Positions 25,786 through 35,372 of a stretch of 64,000 nucleotides of DNA are shown here, one piece after another. The notes beneath the pieces are model-generated. The model made no database searches and was not told where the DNA came from. It was given only the letters and a program-made list of their open reading frames with translations. Where the stretch lies: contig CAYJLF010000004.1 in NCBI GenBank assembly GCA_964371055.1, positions 62,001-126,000 of the forward strand, in the 5' to 3' direction. The stretch comes from CAYJLF01 sp964371055. Its GTDB lineage: Bacteria > Eisenbacteria > RBG-16-71-46 > CAIMUX01. A program made the translations under genes and the position numbers. How positions within the stretch are numbered: the stretch's first letter is position 1; each line of letters opens with the position of its first letter.

Positions 25786-28275
25786 TTACGGGCTCTCCGT
25801 CCGGGCGCTCACGATGTTGGAGTCGGTCGAGAGGCGGGACAGCGATTCGAGCGCTCGATCGTAGGTCACCACCTTGAAGAAGTACCGGGTCGTGTCTCCC
25901 TGCGCGAGGTAGAGGGTGTGGCTCGTCTGCTCCCGCTGTTCGAACGAAACGACGGTGAGCGGGAAACTGGTGCTCGTGGAGCCGCGCAGGAGCACGTACT
26001 CGTCGAAATCGGGCTCGTTGTTCTGGGTCCAGTTGAGCTGGATGCTGGTCGTGGTCGTTGTCCCGACGCTCAGCGTTACCGGCTTCGGTGGCCGGTTGGC
26101 GGTCACGATCGAGCGCTCATCCGAGCCGGCCTTGCCGCCTGCGTCGTCCCGCACGAACACCCGATAGTAGTACCGGGTGTTGTCGTCGAGCCCCGCGTCG
26201 CTGAACGACAGGACGTCCGCTTCCGCGATCGTCCGCACGAGGGTGGAGCTCTCCCCCACCGCGGGAGACTTGTCTCGGTAGAGACGGTACTCCTGGAAGT
26301 CGTGCGCATCCGACCGGCTCCAGGAGAGTGCGACGGTCGGCGTCAGTCCGCCCGCGACTTCCGTCGGCTGCGCCAGGCTGACGGCCGCCGGATCGGCGTT
26401 CTTGGTCGTGATCTTCAGCTCGTTGCTCCCGGTGGCCTGCCCGCCGTGATCGAGCACGAAGACGCGGTAGTAGTACTCGGTGTTCTCGACCAGTCCGGTG
26501 TCGAGGTGCGTGGTCTCTTCCGCCTCCGCGAGCGAGACGAGGAGCTCGGAGTCGGGGCCGACGCCGGCCGCGGATGACCGGCGGAGTTCGTAGCGGTCGA
26601 AGTCACGCGCGCCGCTCTCGCTCCAGCTCAGGAGGACCGCGGTCTCCCCCGTCGATCCGGAGCTGCTGAGCGACACGCCGGGCGGGGGCGGATTCGGGAT
26701 CACCGTGCTGACGACGTTGCCGGGTGCGGTCAACCCCTGCCCGCCGACCACGTCGACGCGGTAGTAGTAGGTCATCCCTTCTTCGATCTCGGTCCGGTCG
26801 TCATACGACACGGTGCTGATCGAGGTGATCGTGGTCAGCAGGCGCCGCTGTGGGTCGGCGTCGAGCTCGGCCTGCTCGCCGCGCCAGATCCGGTACTGCG
26901 TGAAGTTCGGCGCCACGCTGCGGCTCCAGGAGAGCGACACGGAGCTCTCCGACACATTGGTCGGCGTTCCCAGCGTCACGGGATCGGGCACCGGGCCGAA
27001 GTTCGGGCGGCCCGACTCCTCGTTGCTGAAGCTGGAAAGGCCGGACGGATCGACGACCTGAATGCGATAGAAGTAGACGCGATTGGGATCGAGGCCGGTA
27101 TCGGTGAGAGTCGTCTGGGTCCGGGCGGAGATCTCCCGCACCTGGACTCGGGTCCGGCTGGTGTCGACGCCGGGCACCTCGGCCCGGAGGACGCGGTACG
27201 AGCTGAAGCGACCCGGGTCCGGCGCCTGGCTCCAGCCGAGCAGGAGCTCCGCCGGTCCCGCGGAAACGATCGGTTCGAGGGTGACGGCCGGGGGATCGTT
27301 CTGCACGGTGAGGCGGCCGGACGCCGGGACGGAGTCCGCCTCGTTGCCGGCCAGGTCGGTGAAGAGCCCCACCACGAGTGCGTCCAGGAGGGCGAGGTCG
27401 GCCGGCACGACGTACCGGAGGGTGTAGATGCCGTCCGAGGCGACCAGGTCCGCGTCCTCTCCGTCGTCCCGGAGTTCAAGGGTCCGGCCCGACGCGCCCA
27501 ATCTCACCGCGGCGCGGCCCTGGGTTTCATCGGCGTCGAGTTCAAAGACGATCGCCTGACCGGGAGTCGCCTGCGCAGGGCTGAAGGAGACCGAGGCGAT
27601 CGCGGCCCGGGTGTCCAGACGGATCCGGTCGGTGACGACGACGGAAGGGTTGCCGTCGCGGTCGGTGAAGCGGGCGAAGACCTCCTTGTTCCCGTCTTCG
27701 GGGGAGAGCTGCCAGGCCTGCTCGGGGAGGAACGGCTGGACCGGCGCGGATTCGAGGCCGTCGCGGTCGTTGGCGAGCTGGACTCCCCCGGTCTCCGCCG
27801 GCGCATGCAGGGCGAGCAGGACGCTCACCGAGCGGGTCGACTCCCGTCCGCCCGCGACCTGCACTCCGAAGACACCGGGCGTGCCCGACACGGCGGCTGA
27901 TCGCTTCCCTTCCAGACCGTTGTCGAGGACGGCCGCGACGGAAAACGCATACGACGTTCCGTTCACCAGGCCGGACACCAGGGAGGGGGCCCTGCGGGCG
28001 GTGTCGACCGGAGCCGCCTCACCGTCGGCGACCGCGCGGTAGAGTCGGTAGTAGGCGACCCGCCCGACGCCGGAGGAGTCGGAGAGCTCCCAGGAGAGCT
28101 CCGCCTGCCGATTGCCGACGCGAACCTCGGGAGCATTCGGTACCGGTGGTGTCAGACCGCTGACCGACGGGTCGCGCGGATTGACGACATCGGCGAGATC
28201 GTGTTCCTCGGTACAACCGGAGGCGCCCAGAAGGTGCGCGCCCAGAAGGAGGACGAGAATCAGGCGTGCGTACAT
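25786..28275 (-). CDS. Fibronectin type III repeat lipoprotein
   Basis: 829 residues. ATG at 28275 preceded by GAGGAGG; the signal peptide ends in ASGC, a lipobox. After about 40 residues comes a first FN3 domain (AELSWELSD), then a longer Ig-like region with FELDADETQG and FTDLAGNEADSV, then five further FN3 domains, each with a W and the YRLYR/YRVLR pattern (LLGWSQAPD, SLSWSRSVA, LLSWSESGA, ALSWSRSDA, QLNWTQNNE). It is probably exposed at the surface and may bind the polysaccharide made by the operon of which it is the last gene. Ends next to a shared terminator. Confidence 0.82.
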   Translation of the reverse strand: MYARLILVLLLGAHLLGASGCTEEHDLADVVNPRDPSVSGLTPPVPNAPEVRVGNRQAELSWELSDSSGVGRVAYYRLYRAVADGEAAPVDTARRAPSLVSGLVNGTSYAFSVAAVLDNGLEGKRSAAVSGTPGVFGVQVAGGRESTRSVSVLLALHAPAETGGVQLANDRDGLESAPVQPFLPEQAWQLSPEDGNKEVFARFTDRDGNPSVVVTDRIRLDTRAAIASVSFSPAQATPGQAIVFELDADETQGRAAVRLGASGRTLELRDDGEDADLVASDGIYTLRYVVPADLALLDALVVGLFTDLAGNEADSVPASGRLTVQNDPPAVTLEPIVSAGPAELLLGWSQAPDPGRFSSYRVLRAEVPGVDTSRTRVQVREISARTQTTLTDTGLDPNRVYFYRIQVVDPSGLSSFSNEESGRPNFGPVPDPVTLGTPTNVSESSVSLSWSRSVAPNFTQYRIWRGEQAELDADPQRRLLTTITSISTVSYDDRTEIEEGMTYYYRVDVVGGQGLTAPGNVVSTVIPNPPPPGVSLSSSGSTGETAVLLSWSESGARDFDRYELRRSSAAGVGPDSELLVSLAEAEETTHLDTGLVENTEYYYRVFVLDHGGQATGSNELKITTKNADPAAVSLAQPTEVAGGLTPTVALSWSRSDAHDFQEYRLYRDKSPAVGESSTLVRTIAEADVLSFSDAGLDDNTRYYYRVFVRDDAGGKAGSDERSIVTANRPPKPVTLSVGTTTTTSIQLNWTQNNEPDFDEYVLLRGSTSTSFPLTVVSFEQREQTSHTLYLAQGDTTRYFFKVVTYDRALESLSRLSTDSNIVSARTESP

Positions 28276-28285
28276 GGCCACCTCC

Positions 28286-29089
28286 TCACCAGGTCCAACG
28301 CAAGGCGGCCTGGACGGAACCGTCCCGTCCCGGCGTCGCGTTCAGAGCCACGGGAAGGGCGGGGCGCTCGCTTCCCGACGAAAATCCTCCAACCTGTGCC
28401 TCGCCCCCGCCTTGGAAGAAAAGCAGGTCGAGCAGGTTCAGCGAGTAGATCCCCGCCAGCGCGCCCAGGGCGATGCGACGATCGCTCCACGCATCATCGG
28501 CCCGGGCGGAGGCCCGCGCCATCGCGGCGTAGCGCGTCTCGATCTGATCCAGACTGGTCGCCCGCTCATATTCATGACGCCGGGCATCGAAATCATCCAC
28601 CTTGTCCTGATAGCGGCTGTCGAGGATGCCAAAGGCAGCCGCGGCACCGCATGATCCGACGAGGAACAGGGCTCCCTTCCCTTTCGAGCCGCGGTAGATC
28701 TGTCCCCAACCCGGGATCACCGCGCTCCTGAGCAGCGCCCGGGCAGTCGACTTGCGCGAGAGACGCAGATCGAGCGATCGCACCCCCCCGTCACCCAGGA
28801 CGACTTCGGACTTCCAGGTTTCGTATCCCGGAAGCCGCGCCTCGACCTGGTAGAGCCCGCTGATCGAGCGATGGAGCGTCCACGGCGTCATCCCGATCCA
28901 TTCGTACGGTCCTTTCAGCGTGACGACGACACCTGGCGGATCCGACGTCACGACCAGCGCCGGCGCGTCGGTGGCGGGCACCGGGCTGGTCTGCGCTCCG
29001 GCCGTTCCAGCGCACGACGCGACCAGGCCGACTCCGATGAGGGCGATCGATCGCCACCTCCGGATCCCACGTTCCTCTCTCAGCACCAT
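28286..29089 (-). CDS. PEGA-domain secreted protein (DUF5683-like)
   Basis: 267 residues; AAGGAG six bases before the ATG. Signal peptide (IALIGVGLVASCAGTAGA). A PEGA domain (about 43-110, VVTSDPPGVVVTLKGPYEWI, then VEARLPGYETW) is followed by the DUF5683 region with SAVIPGWGQIYRGSKGKGALF and two hydrophobic helices. Such proteins are envelope-anchored and often sit near FN3 or secretion genes. It ends ten bases before the FN3 lipoprotein gene. PEGA domains are thought to mediate surface protein or glycan contacts. Confidence 0.78.
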   Translation of the reverse strand: MVLREERGIRRWRSIALIGVGLVASCAGTAGAQTSPVPATDAPALVVTSDPPGVVVTLKGPYEWIGMTPWTLHRSISGLYQVEARLPGYETWKSEVVLGDGGVRSLDLRLSRKSTARALLRSAVIPGWGQIYRGSKGKGALFLVGSCGAAAAFGILDSRYQDKVDDFDARRHEYERATSLDQIETRYAAMARASARADDAWSDRRIALGALAGIYSLNLLDLLFFQGGGEAQVGGFSSGSERPALPVALNATPGRDGSVQAALRWTW

Positions 29090-29140
29090 GCCCCGCTCCT
29101 TCCCGGCGCGCGCCTCCGTGGCACCGCCATCATCGTCCCG

Positions 29141-30691
29141 TCAACGCGCGACGGCGTGATTCCCGGCAGTTCCGATCGGATCATCGGGACCGCCGTCTTC
29201 CCTGCCGCCGGCCGCGCTCCATCGCGCCCACTCCTCTTCCTCGAGCAGGCGTCGCGCCCGGAAGACCAGGGCGCCGAGGAATCCGATCATCCCGGCCATG
29301 TTGAACGCAAAGAACCTGTCGCCGAAGAAGTTCGCCACCATGAGGACGATCACGACCGCCTGGAACGACAGCGCGAGCGCCCGGGGAAAACCGGGGACCG
29401 CCAGGAGAGGCGCGGCCCCGGACAATGCCGCGATGAAGAACCAGAGCAGGAGGATGAGCCCCGGGATCCCCATTTCGGCCGCGGTCTGCAGGTAGAGGTT
29501 ATGCAGCGGGCGCGGCCGGCCGAGGTAACGCGCTTCGCCCAACACGCGCGGGCTCTGTGCGTAGCCGACTCCGAGCACCGGGTTGTCCGCGATCACCTGC
29601 AGTCCGGCCCGCCAAAAGTCGATGCGGCCGCCCCCCTCTTCGTTGACCGCATCGAGCCTTCCTTCCTCCGCCGTCACGGCGTCCTCGGCTCGGGTCACCC
29701 GCTCCACCACGTAATCGGGCGCCCAGAGCAGGAACCCGCCGACCAGCAGGCCGAGGAGTACGACCCAGACGATTCCGGCGCGGAACACGTGGGCGAGCCC
29801 TCCCGCGAGGAAGGCGACGAACGCACCCCGGGACCCGGCGATCGTCAGCGCGGCGGCCGTCGCCACCGCGGAAAAGAAAAGGAGGAGGCGACGCCACAGA
29901 CCCGGATAGCGGGCGCCGAGCAGGCCGAGGCCGAACATGGTCGCGGCGGCGAAGTACGCGGCCGCGACGTTGACCTGCCCGACACCGCCTCCGACGCCGC
30001 GTCTCCATCCGTCCCGACTCACTTCGGAGAGCAGACCGGCCAGCCCCGCGGCGGATCCGACGCAGAAGAGGAGCGCGAGCGTACGGATCTGCTTCCAGGA
30101 GCGTACGTTGCTGTAGACGAGGAAGAAGAGCACAAGCCCGCTGATCGATGCCCAGAAGCTCTGCAGCATCGGCAGGATGGCTTCCCGCGGGGCGGTCTCC
30201 AGCACGATGGGGTGCAGCCAGGCGAAGACCAGCCAGATCAGGAGCGCGATCAGGGGGAGATTGAGCGGCGAGTGATCGAAGACGGGCCGGCGCGTCGCGA
30301 CCGATCTGGCGATGGACCCATAGACGAGGGACGCGAAGAGGAGATTCATCGTGTTCAGCATCGGGATCGGCGACTTCGGAAGCCAGATGAGGTAGGCAAA
30401 GGCCAAGGGTAGCAGCCCGAGAGACCAGTCCGGCCGCGCCAGAAAGACCAACGCCATCACCCCACCCAGGATCATCTTGACGATTCGGTGGGTCGGCTGG
30501 ACGTACGTGTAGTTTAGGTAGGCGATCGCGATCACCAAAACGATCGCGGCGAGCCCCAGCAGGAGAGCCATCTTCGCGGCCCGGTGCTTTTCGAGGTAGG
30601 AGAGGTCCGGCTCGCCCAGGCCGAACGATGGCGGAGGCTGCATCGACCTCGGAGGAGGACCGCCGGGCGGCTGAAGGCGCGCCGTCTTCAT
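29141..30691 (-). CDS. O-antigen ligase/polymerase-like membrane protein
   Basis: 516 residues with about twelve transmembrane segments after a 40-residue Pro-rich cytoplasmic N-terminus. The large periplasmic loop with GVGYAQSPRVLG and HNLYLQTAAEMGIPGL (conserved H in the HN.YL motif) is the hallmark of the Wzy_C/WaaL family. It should ligate or polymerise the glycan made by this locus. The ATG overlaps the upstream stop (ATGA). In exosortase loci such ligases are common neighbours and have been proposed to attach glycans to sorted proteins. Confidence 0.85.
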   Translation of the reverse strand: MKTARLQPPGGPPPRSMQPPPSFGLGEPDLSYLEKHRAAKMALLLGLAAIVLVIAIAYLNYTYVQPTHRIVKMILGGVMALVFLARPDWSLGLLPLAFAYLIWLPKSPIPMLNTMNLLFASLVYGSIARSVATRRPVFDHSPLNLPLIALLIWLVFAWLHPIVLETAPREAILPMLQSFWASISGLVLFFLVYSNVRSWKQIRTLALLFCVGSAAGLAGLLSEVSRDGWRRGVGGGVGQVNVAAAYFAAATMFGLGLLGARYPGLWRRLLLFFSAVATAAALTIAGSRGAFVAFLAGGLAHVFRAGIVWVVLLGLLVGGFLLWAPDYVVERVTRAEDAVTAEEGRLDAVNEEGGGRIDFWRAGLQVIADNPVLGVGYAQSPRVLGEARYLGRPRPLHNLYLQTAAEMGIPGLILLLWFFIAALSGAAPLLAVPGFPRALALSFQAVVIVLMVANFFGDRFFAFNMAGMIGFLGALVFRARRLLEEEEWARWSAAGGREDGGPDDPIGTAGNHAVAR

Positions 30692-32328
30692 GAACCCACC
30701 GTCCGGTCCTCCGCCGCCCGCGAAAGCGTCCCGGCGCCGCGGCGCGACGCCTGGAGGGCGCGTGACTGCAGGAGGGAGGCGGTCTCCTCCGCCGCGAGCG
30801 CCAGGCCCGAAGTCAGCTTGGGGAGGTAGGGACGCCCGCCGGCCGCGAGACCAGCCCGGCGAACCAACGCGGCCGCCTCCTGGAAGAAACGGGGATCGCC
30901 CGCTCGCGGCGTCTCCCGCGGATCCGTCCAAGCGATCAGCGAGCCCCAGACCAGGACCGACACTTCGCCCGTCAGAAGCTCCAGACCAAGGGCCAGCGCG
31001 GCGTCGCCCAGTCGGGTGCGGGGCGCCACCCCGAGGATGGCGAACGTCTCCTCCCCCGAGCGGAGACCGGCGAAGAGTCGAAAGCCACGACCTTCGACCA
31101 GGTCGATATTCTCGACGTAGGTCGGAATCAGAGCCAGGCGCTCCGGCGGCTCGGTCAGATCGAGAAAGTGACGATCCCCCGCGAGCGCGCGCGGGAGCGG
31201 ATTCGTCGAGGCGAGAGGCGGGAGTTCGGGACTACCCGAGGTCCACGGATCGTATGCGGACCCGTCTTCGCGCCGAACCCAGATCGCCACACCCGGGCGG
31301 CCCGCGTTTCCCTCCATCCAGTGCGCCAGCTGCTGGGCCGCCCCGGCCGCGGCTCCGCGCGCGGCGTGGTCCGTCAGCGCGGCATGGTTCCAGGAGTACT
31401 GCTCGGAGATCTGCTGGACGCGGAGCGCACGGCGGAGGCGCCGGCGAAGTCCGGGTACGAACCAGAGGGACGCGAGGAGCCCCAGCAGGATCGGACTTCC
31501 CCACTGGAACCAGATCTGTCGTCCGACCGGCGCGTAGCGTTCGAAGAGCTCCCCCAAGAACGCGAGAGTGATCAAGAACACGCCCAGCACGAGCAGGACC
31601 GCGGAGGCAGACACCGGCCTGCTCCCGACGGGAAGTCGGACCAGGTTGGCATCGCGGCTGCGCCAGGCCGGCCAGGCGGCGATCGTGGCGGGAACGAGCG
31701 CGAGCGAGGCGAGGGCGAGGACCGACAGCGAAACTGCGCCGTAGAGCAGAGTCTGACTGGCAAAGAGGAAGATGCCCAGGGAGGCGATGACCAGCCCGGA
31801 GGCCGCGTGGCGCAGGATCGGCACATGATCTCGCCGCGCCGCCTCCGCCAGCGCCTGAAACCGGATCACGCCGAACGCGCCTGCCAGCAGCAAGGCGCCG
31901 GCCACGCCGCGGGCGGCCGTGTTGTGCAGCACCAGGTTCGCTCCACCGGCCACGCGGGTGACCTCGGCTGCACCCGGGGCGAACGCCCCCGCGATGACCA
32001 GCCCGGCGCTGATCACCAGAGTGGCGGGAAACACCCCCCACGATCGGTGCAGATCCTCTTCGATCCGGCCGAGGCGCAGACAGAGGAACGCCCAGATCGG
32101 GATGAGGAGAAGGGTCGAGAGATTCCCGGCGAGCGCGACCCAGGGGTGCGGAGGAGCGAACTCGTCATGGAGAACCAGGGCCAGCGACCCAAGCATGAAC
32201 GCGCCGCAAGTCGCCGCCACGGCAAAGGCCAGACGGCCCCGCGGGGCGCCGCGCCGACTCACGGCCAGTCCGGCGCCGGCCAGGAGGGTCAGCACGGCCG
32301 GCGCGGGTACCCATGGCCACACGTTCAT
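30688..32328 (-). CDS. PrsK-like membrane protein lacking the histidine kinase domain
   Basis: 546 residues. The N-terminal half has about nine transmembrane helices spaced as in the sensor region of PrsK, the histidine kinase of exosortase loci. This is followed by a GAF-like soluble region (about 330-500, with LARWMEG-type helices, ENIDLVEGRGFRLFAGLRSG and LALGLELLTGE). No H-box, N-box or G-box is present and the chain ends about 45 residues after the last domain. It might sense the membrane state without signalling by phosphorylation. Assignment to PrsK rests on topology and context and is not certain. Confidence 0.6.
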   Translation of the reverse strand: MNVWPWVPAPAVLTLLAGAGLAVSRRGAPRGRLAFAVAATCGAFMLGSLALVLHDEFAPPHPWVALAGNLSTLLLIPIWAFLCLRLGRIEEDLHRSWGVFPATLVISAGLVIAGAFAPGAAEVTRVAGGANLVLHNTAARGVAGALLLAGAFGVIRFQALAEAARRDHVPILRHAASGLVIASLGIFLFASQTLLYGAVSLSVLALASLALVPATIAAWPAWRSRDANLVRLPVGSRPVSASAVLLVLGVFLITLAFLGELFERYAPVGRQIWFQWGSPILLGLLASLWFVPGLRRRLRRALRVQQISEQYSWNHAALTDHAARGAAAGAAQQLAHWMEGNAGRPGVAIWVRREDGSAYDPWTSGSPELPPLASTNPLPRALAGDRHFLDLTEPPERLALIPTYVENIDLVEGRGFRLFAGLRSGEETFAILGVAPRTRLGDAALALGLELLTGEVSVLVWGSLIAWTDPRETPRAGDPRFFQEAAALVRRAGLAAGGRPYLPKLTSGLALAAEETASLLQSRALQASRRGAGTLSRAAEDRTVGS

Positions 32329-32338
32329 GACCCGCGCC

Positions 32339-33880
32339 TCAGGACCCCAGGCCTTCCAGCTGCGCGGCCTTGGTGCGGGCCTCGCGGGTCAGGGGATGGC
32401 CGGGGTACCGTTCGTCAAGCAGCTTCAGGATACGGAGGGCACCGCCGGTGTCGCTTAGACGCTGTTCGTGGATCCCCGCCGCCTGGATCAGCGCGAGCGG
32501 CGACGCCGGGCTGTTCGGGAAGGCCCCGGCCCGCTGGACCAGCGCCTCCGCGACCGAACTCCATTCCTCCAGGCGGAACCGGGCATCCGCGAGGAGCTCC
32601 AGGGCGGTGTAGACTACCTGGGCCTGGGCGGGATCACGCGCCAGTTCGCTCGCGAGTCGTTCGTAGTTCTGTGCCGCCTCGCGCAACGTCGCCGTCTCTG
32701 CCTCGCGATTGTTCGCCCGGGCGTAGATCGCCGCCAGATCGAGCGGCGCTCTGAGGCCGGCCGACGTGCGCGGATAGTCGACCGCCAGCGCCCGCAGGCG
32801 ACGGATCGCTTCGCCGGTGTCTCCGGTCTCGAAGGAGAGCCGGGCGGCGAGCGCACGGGCTTCCGATGCGATCGACAGATCGCGCCCATGCTCCCGCTCC
32901 GCCCGATCGAACTGCGCCTGCGACGAGTCGGCCCGTCCGACCGCCGCGTAGGCGACGCCGAGGCGGAGGATGACCTGTCCCGCGCGCGGACCGTCTCCGT
33001 GCCGCTCCAAGAGTTCGCGGTAGTAGGGAATCGCCCCGCGTGGATCCCCCATCGTGACCTCGTGCAGGAGTCCCTGTGAGTAGAGGATTCCTTCCTCGAC
33101 CGCGGCGGCCTGCGGAAGCGCACGCGCCTCGTCCAGCACGGCGGCCGATTCGGCCGCCCGCCGCTGTCGGGCCAGCACGTCGGCCTTCTTGACCAGAGCT
33201 GCGACCTGCACCGGGGCGCCGGCATGGGCCGCGGCCACCCGGTCGTACCAGGCGATCGCCTCCTCTTGAGCGGCTGCCGCTTCCGCTGCCCGCCCGGCCG
33301 CCACGTAGAGATCCCCCAAGCGTATCGGAACCTCGATCATGGTGGGATCGGGGTGTCCGTCCGACCGTGCGGCCGGGAAGGTCGCCATCATCTCCCGATA
33401 GAGAGCGGCCAGGGAATCAGGCGACTCGCCGGTCGCCAGCAGATGGCTCAGTTCGCGGTAGAGCTCCATCGCGGCCGCTGCGTCGCCCCGCAGCCCGGCG
33501 CGCTCCGCGGACAGGACGGCGATCGCCTCCTGTCGTTGCCCCTGCTGGAAGAATATGCGCGACGCGCTGCGCGCGGCGGAGAGCCGAACGCGCGCGAGGT
33601 CGCGGACCGCCGCCGGGTCTCCGGTCGCCGATGACAACGGGTAGCGCTGGAGAATCCTCTGGTACAAAGCGAGGATCTCGTTCCCGGCTTCGGTTCCTCG
33701 CACCGGGTTGAGGCGTCCGCGCCGCTCTTCGACTCCCGCCTTCCACAGCGCCAGCTCCGCCTGGTACCGGGACGAAAGCGGAGACGAACCGCATGCCGTC
33801 ACCAGGACGAGCCCCGCCACCCCCAGCCAGGCGGGGAGCGAGTAGCCGCGCCGGCGGGCCTGACTCACCGTCCTTCTCAC
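32339..33880 (-). CDS. TPR-repeat lipoprotein of the exosortase locus
   Basis: 513 residues; GTG at 33880 overlaps the upstream stop (GTGA) and has GGAGG at six bases. The lipobox is LVTAC. The rest is helical with many TPR units (LYVAAGRAAEAAAAQEEAIA, LRLGVAYAAVGRADSSQAQF, LKLLDERYPGHPLTREA). TPR lipoproteins (PrsT-type) are standard members of exosortase/exopolysaccharide loci, where they may scaffold the secretion machinery. A later in-frame GTG at 33868 also exists but has a poorer ribosome binding site. Confidence 0.8.
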   Translation of the reverse strand: MRRTVSQARRRGYSLPAWLGVAGLVLVTACGSSPLSSRYQAELALWKAGVEERRGRLNPVRGTEAGNEILALYQRILQRYPLSSATGDPAAVRDLARVRLSAARSASRIFFQQGQRQEAIAVLSAERAGLRGDAAAAMELYRELSHLLATGESPDSLAALYREMMATFPAARSDGHPDPTMIEVPIRLGDLYVAAGRAAEAAAAQEEAIAWYDRVAAAHAGAPVQVAALVKKADVLARQRRAAESAAVLDEARALPQAAAVEEGILYSQGLLHEVTMGDPRGAIPYYRELLERHGDGPRAGQVILRLGVAYAAVGRADSSQAQFDRAEREHGRDLSIASEARALAARLSFETGDTGEAIRRLRALAVDYPRTSAGLRAPLDLAAIYARANNREAETATLREAAQNYERLASELARDPAQAQVVYTALELLADARFRLEEWSSVAEALVQRAGAFPNSPASPLALIQAAGIHEQRLSDTGGALRILKLLDERYPGHPLTREARTKAAQLEGLGS

Positions 33881-34725
33881 GCGTGGCCTCCTTCCGTCGC
33901 CCGGGCGCCGAAGACCCGCACCGCGGAGGCGATCGTGAAATAGTTCACCGCCACATAGACCAGGATGCTGACCAGCACGGTCCATCCCACCATCTCCGGC
34001 GAGAGCGTGCGAATGATCAGCTCGGTGCGGCGAAGGGCGGCCGCGAGCGGCAGATGCACGGCGTTCGGAATCATGATGATCAGCAGCGTCGCGACCGGAG
34101 CACGCAGTGCCAGGCGGATCGACTCGCGATACGCCTCGCCGACGGATCGTCCATGCTGGAGCAGGAAGAGCGGTCCGTAGATGAGGAGGGATTCCACCAC
34201 GACGCCAAAGAGGAACCCTCCGTAGCGAAAGGCGCGGAGGCTGTTTCCCTTGAACGTATCGCTCCCTTCCGGCACCAGGATCGGCACGAGGAGGAAGAAG
34301 AGGGCCGGCAGGAGCGTGATGGGCAGACGCAGCAGGAGCAGTGCGCCCCAGCGGCGCCGCACCGCCGCGACCGGGCCGCTCGGCTCTTCCCCGGCGGCGT
34401 GCCGCCACAGCATGACGAAGGCGATCCCCCAGAGAAGGCTTCCGATCAGCCAGTCGAGGACGAGATTGATCGGGCTGAAGAGCTGCGGCAAGGCCTCGTA
34501 GAGCGTCGGATAGTGGACCACCGCGGGAGTGGCGGCTCCGGCGATCAGTCGGAGCAGGGGCACCATGAACCAGGAAAGGATCGGCCGGTGAAACTGTGTC
34601 AGGAAAAGGAGAAACAGCGCCTGGATCAGGAACATGACCACAAACGGCAGCCAGACGGCTCCTCGTCGCAACGATCGCACGCTCTCGATCCAGGCCCAGA
34701 GCGTAAGGTTCAGCTGGTTGATCAT
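33877..34725 (-). CDS. Six-helix membrane protein of unknown function
   Basis: 282 residues with about six hydrophobic helices (VWLPFVVMFLIQALFLLFL, LLLLRLPITLLPALFFLLVP). The ATG overlaps the epsI stop. Charged loops are short and no catalytic motif is seen. It is locked into the exosortase operon by overlaps at both ends, so it is probably required with EpsI and the TPR lipoprotein, perhaps as a membrane component of the polymer-export machinery. Confidence 0.65.
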   Translation of the reverse strand: MINQLNLTLWAWIESVRSLRRGAVWLPFVVMFLIQALFLLFLTQFHRPILSWFMVPLLRLIAGAATPAVVHYPTLYEALPQLFSPINLVLDWLIGSLLWGIAFVMLWRHAAGEEPSGPVAAVRRRWGALLLLRLPITLLPALFFLLVPILVPEGSDTFKGNSLRAFRYGGFLFGVVVESLLIYGPLFLLQHGRSVGEAYRESIRLALRAPVATLLIIMIPNAVHLPLAAALRRTELIIRTLSPEMVGWTVLVSILVYVAVNYFTIASAVRVFGARATEGGHA

Positions 34726-35372
34726 CCTCGATCCTCCCTCTCCCCTGCTTCCTCCGGGAAGAACCGCGGCAGGTTGGGCGCCAGGTCACCGATGACCTCC
34801 TGGATCGCCCGGGCCGCCGCGGCCGGCTCACCCGACTCAATGCTGGATACCCGGATAAATGCTCCGAACGAGCGATTGCTGCGCAGACCTTGGAAGAACA
34901 TGCGGTCCCGCCACCCCTTGACGTCGCTCAGCGTCTGTCCGCCGGCGGTGTACCAGAAGCAGTGCACGAGTTCGCTGCGCGAGCCCTTGACCGCCCGGAA
35001 CCGAAGAACCGGCACCGGACCGAGCGCGGTGTCGATAGTCTCCTCGGGCAGATCGGTGATCCCGAAGCCCTGCGAACGGTAGCAGAGCTGCGGATCGTGC
35101 GCGCCGAGGCGGGCATTCTGGAAGTAGACGATGACGACCCAGACGGGCAAGCCATCGGGGCGATCGTAACTCCGGACCAGGTAGTCGTCCGGATCGAGGT
35201 CATCGAGCACGGTCTGGTCCAGGCCGAGGTCGGTCCCCGTCATGCCGGCCAGCTCGAACGGGCACGAGGCGAGGTCGGTCCCCAGGATTCGCGCCGGCGG
35301 AAAGGCCAGCACATAGCCGGAGAGAAGCGCCAGCAGCCCGAGCGGGAGGAGAACGCGGGGGTTTTTCAGCAT
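34722..35372 (-). CDS. epsI: EpsI-family exosortase-associated protein
   Basis: 216 residues. A single N-terminal hydrophobic segment (VLLPLGLLALLSGYVLA) precedes a periplasmic domain carrying AHDPQLCYRSQGF, the H-P-C-G motif conserved in EpsI (DUF3485) proteins. EpsI genes lie next to exosortase genes, or are fused to them, in most XrtA-like systems. The ATG is seven bases inside the exosortase gene end, so they are coupled. Its molecular role is unknown in any species. Confidence 0.85.
   Translation of the reverse strand: MLKNPRVLLPLGLLALLSGYVLAFPPARILGTDLASCPFELAGMTGTDLGLDQTVLDDLDPDDYLVRSYDRPDGLPVWVVIVYFQNARLGAHDPQLCYRSQGFGITDLPEETIDTALGPVPVLRFRAVKGSRSELVHCFWYTAGGQTLSDVKGWRDRMFFQGLRSNRSFGAFIRVSSIESGEPAAAARAIQEVIGDLAPNLPRFFPEEAGEREDRG

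Noticed and set aside
28871..30412. Long plus-strand open frames opposite the O-antigen-ligase and PEGA genes
   Set aside because: Composition is Arg/Glu/Gly/His-rich without hydrophobic core, as expected from the reverse of membrane-protein codons.
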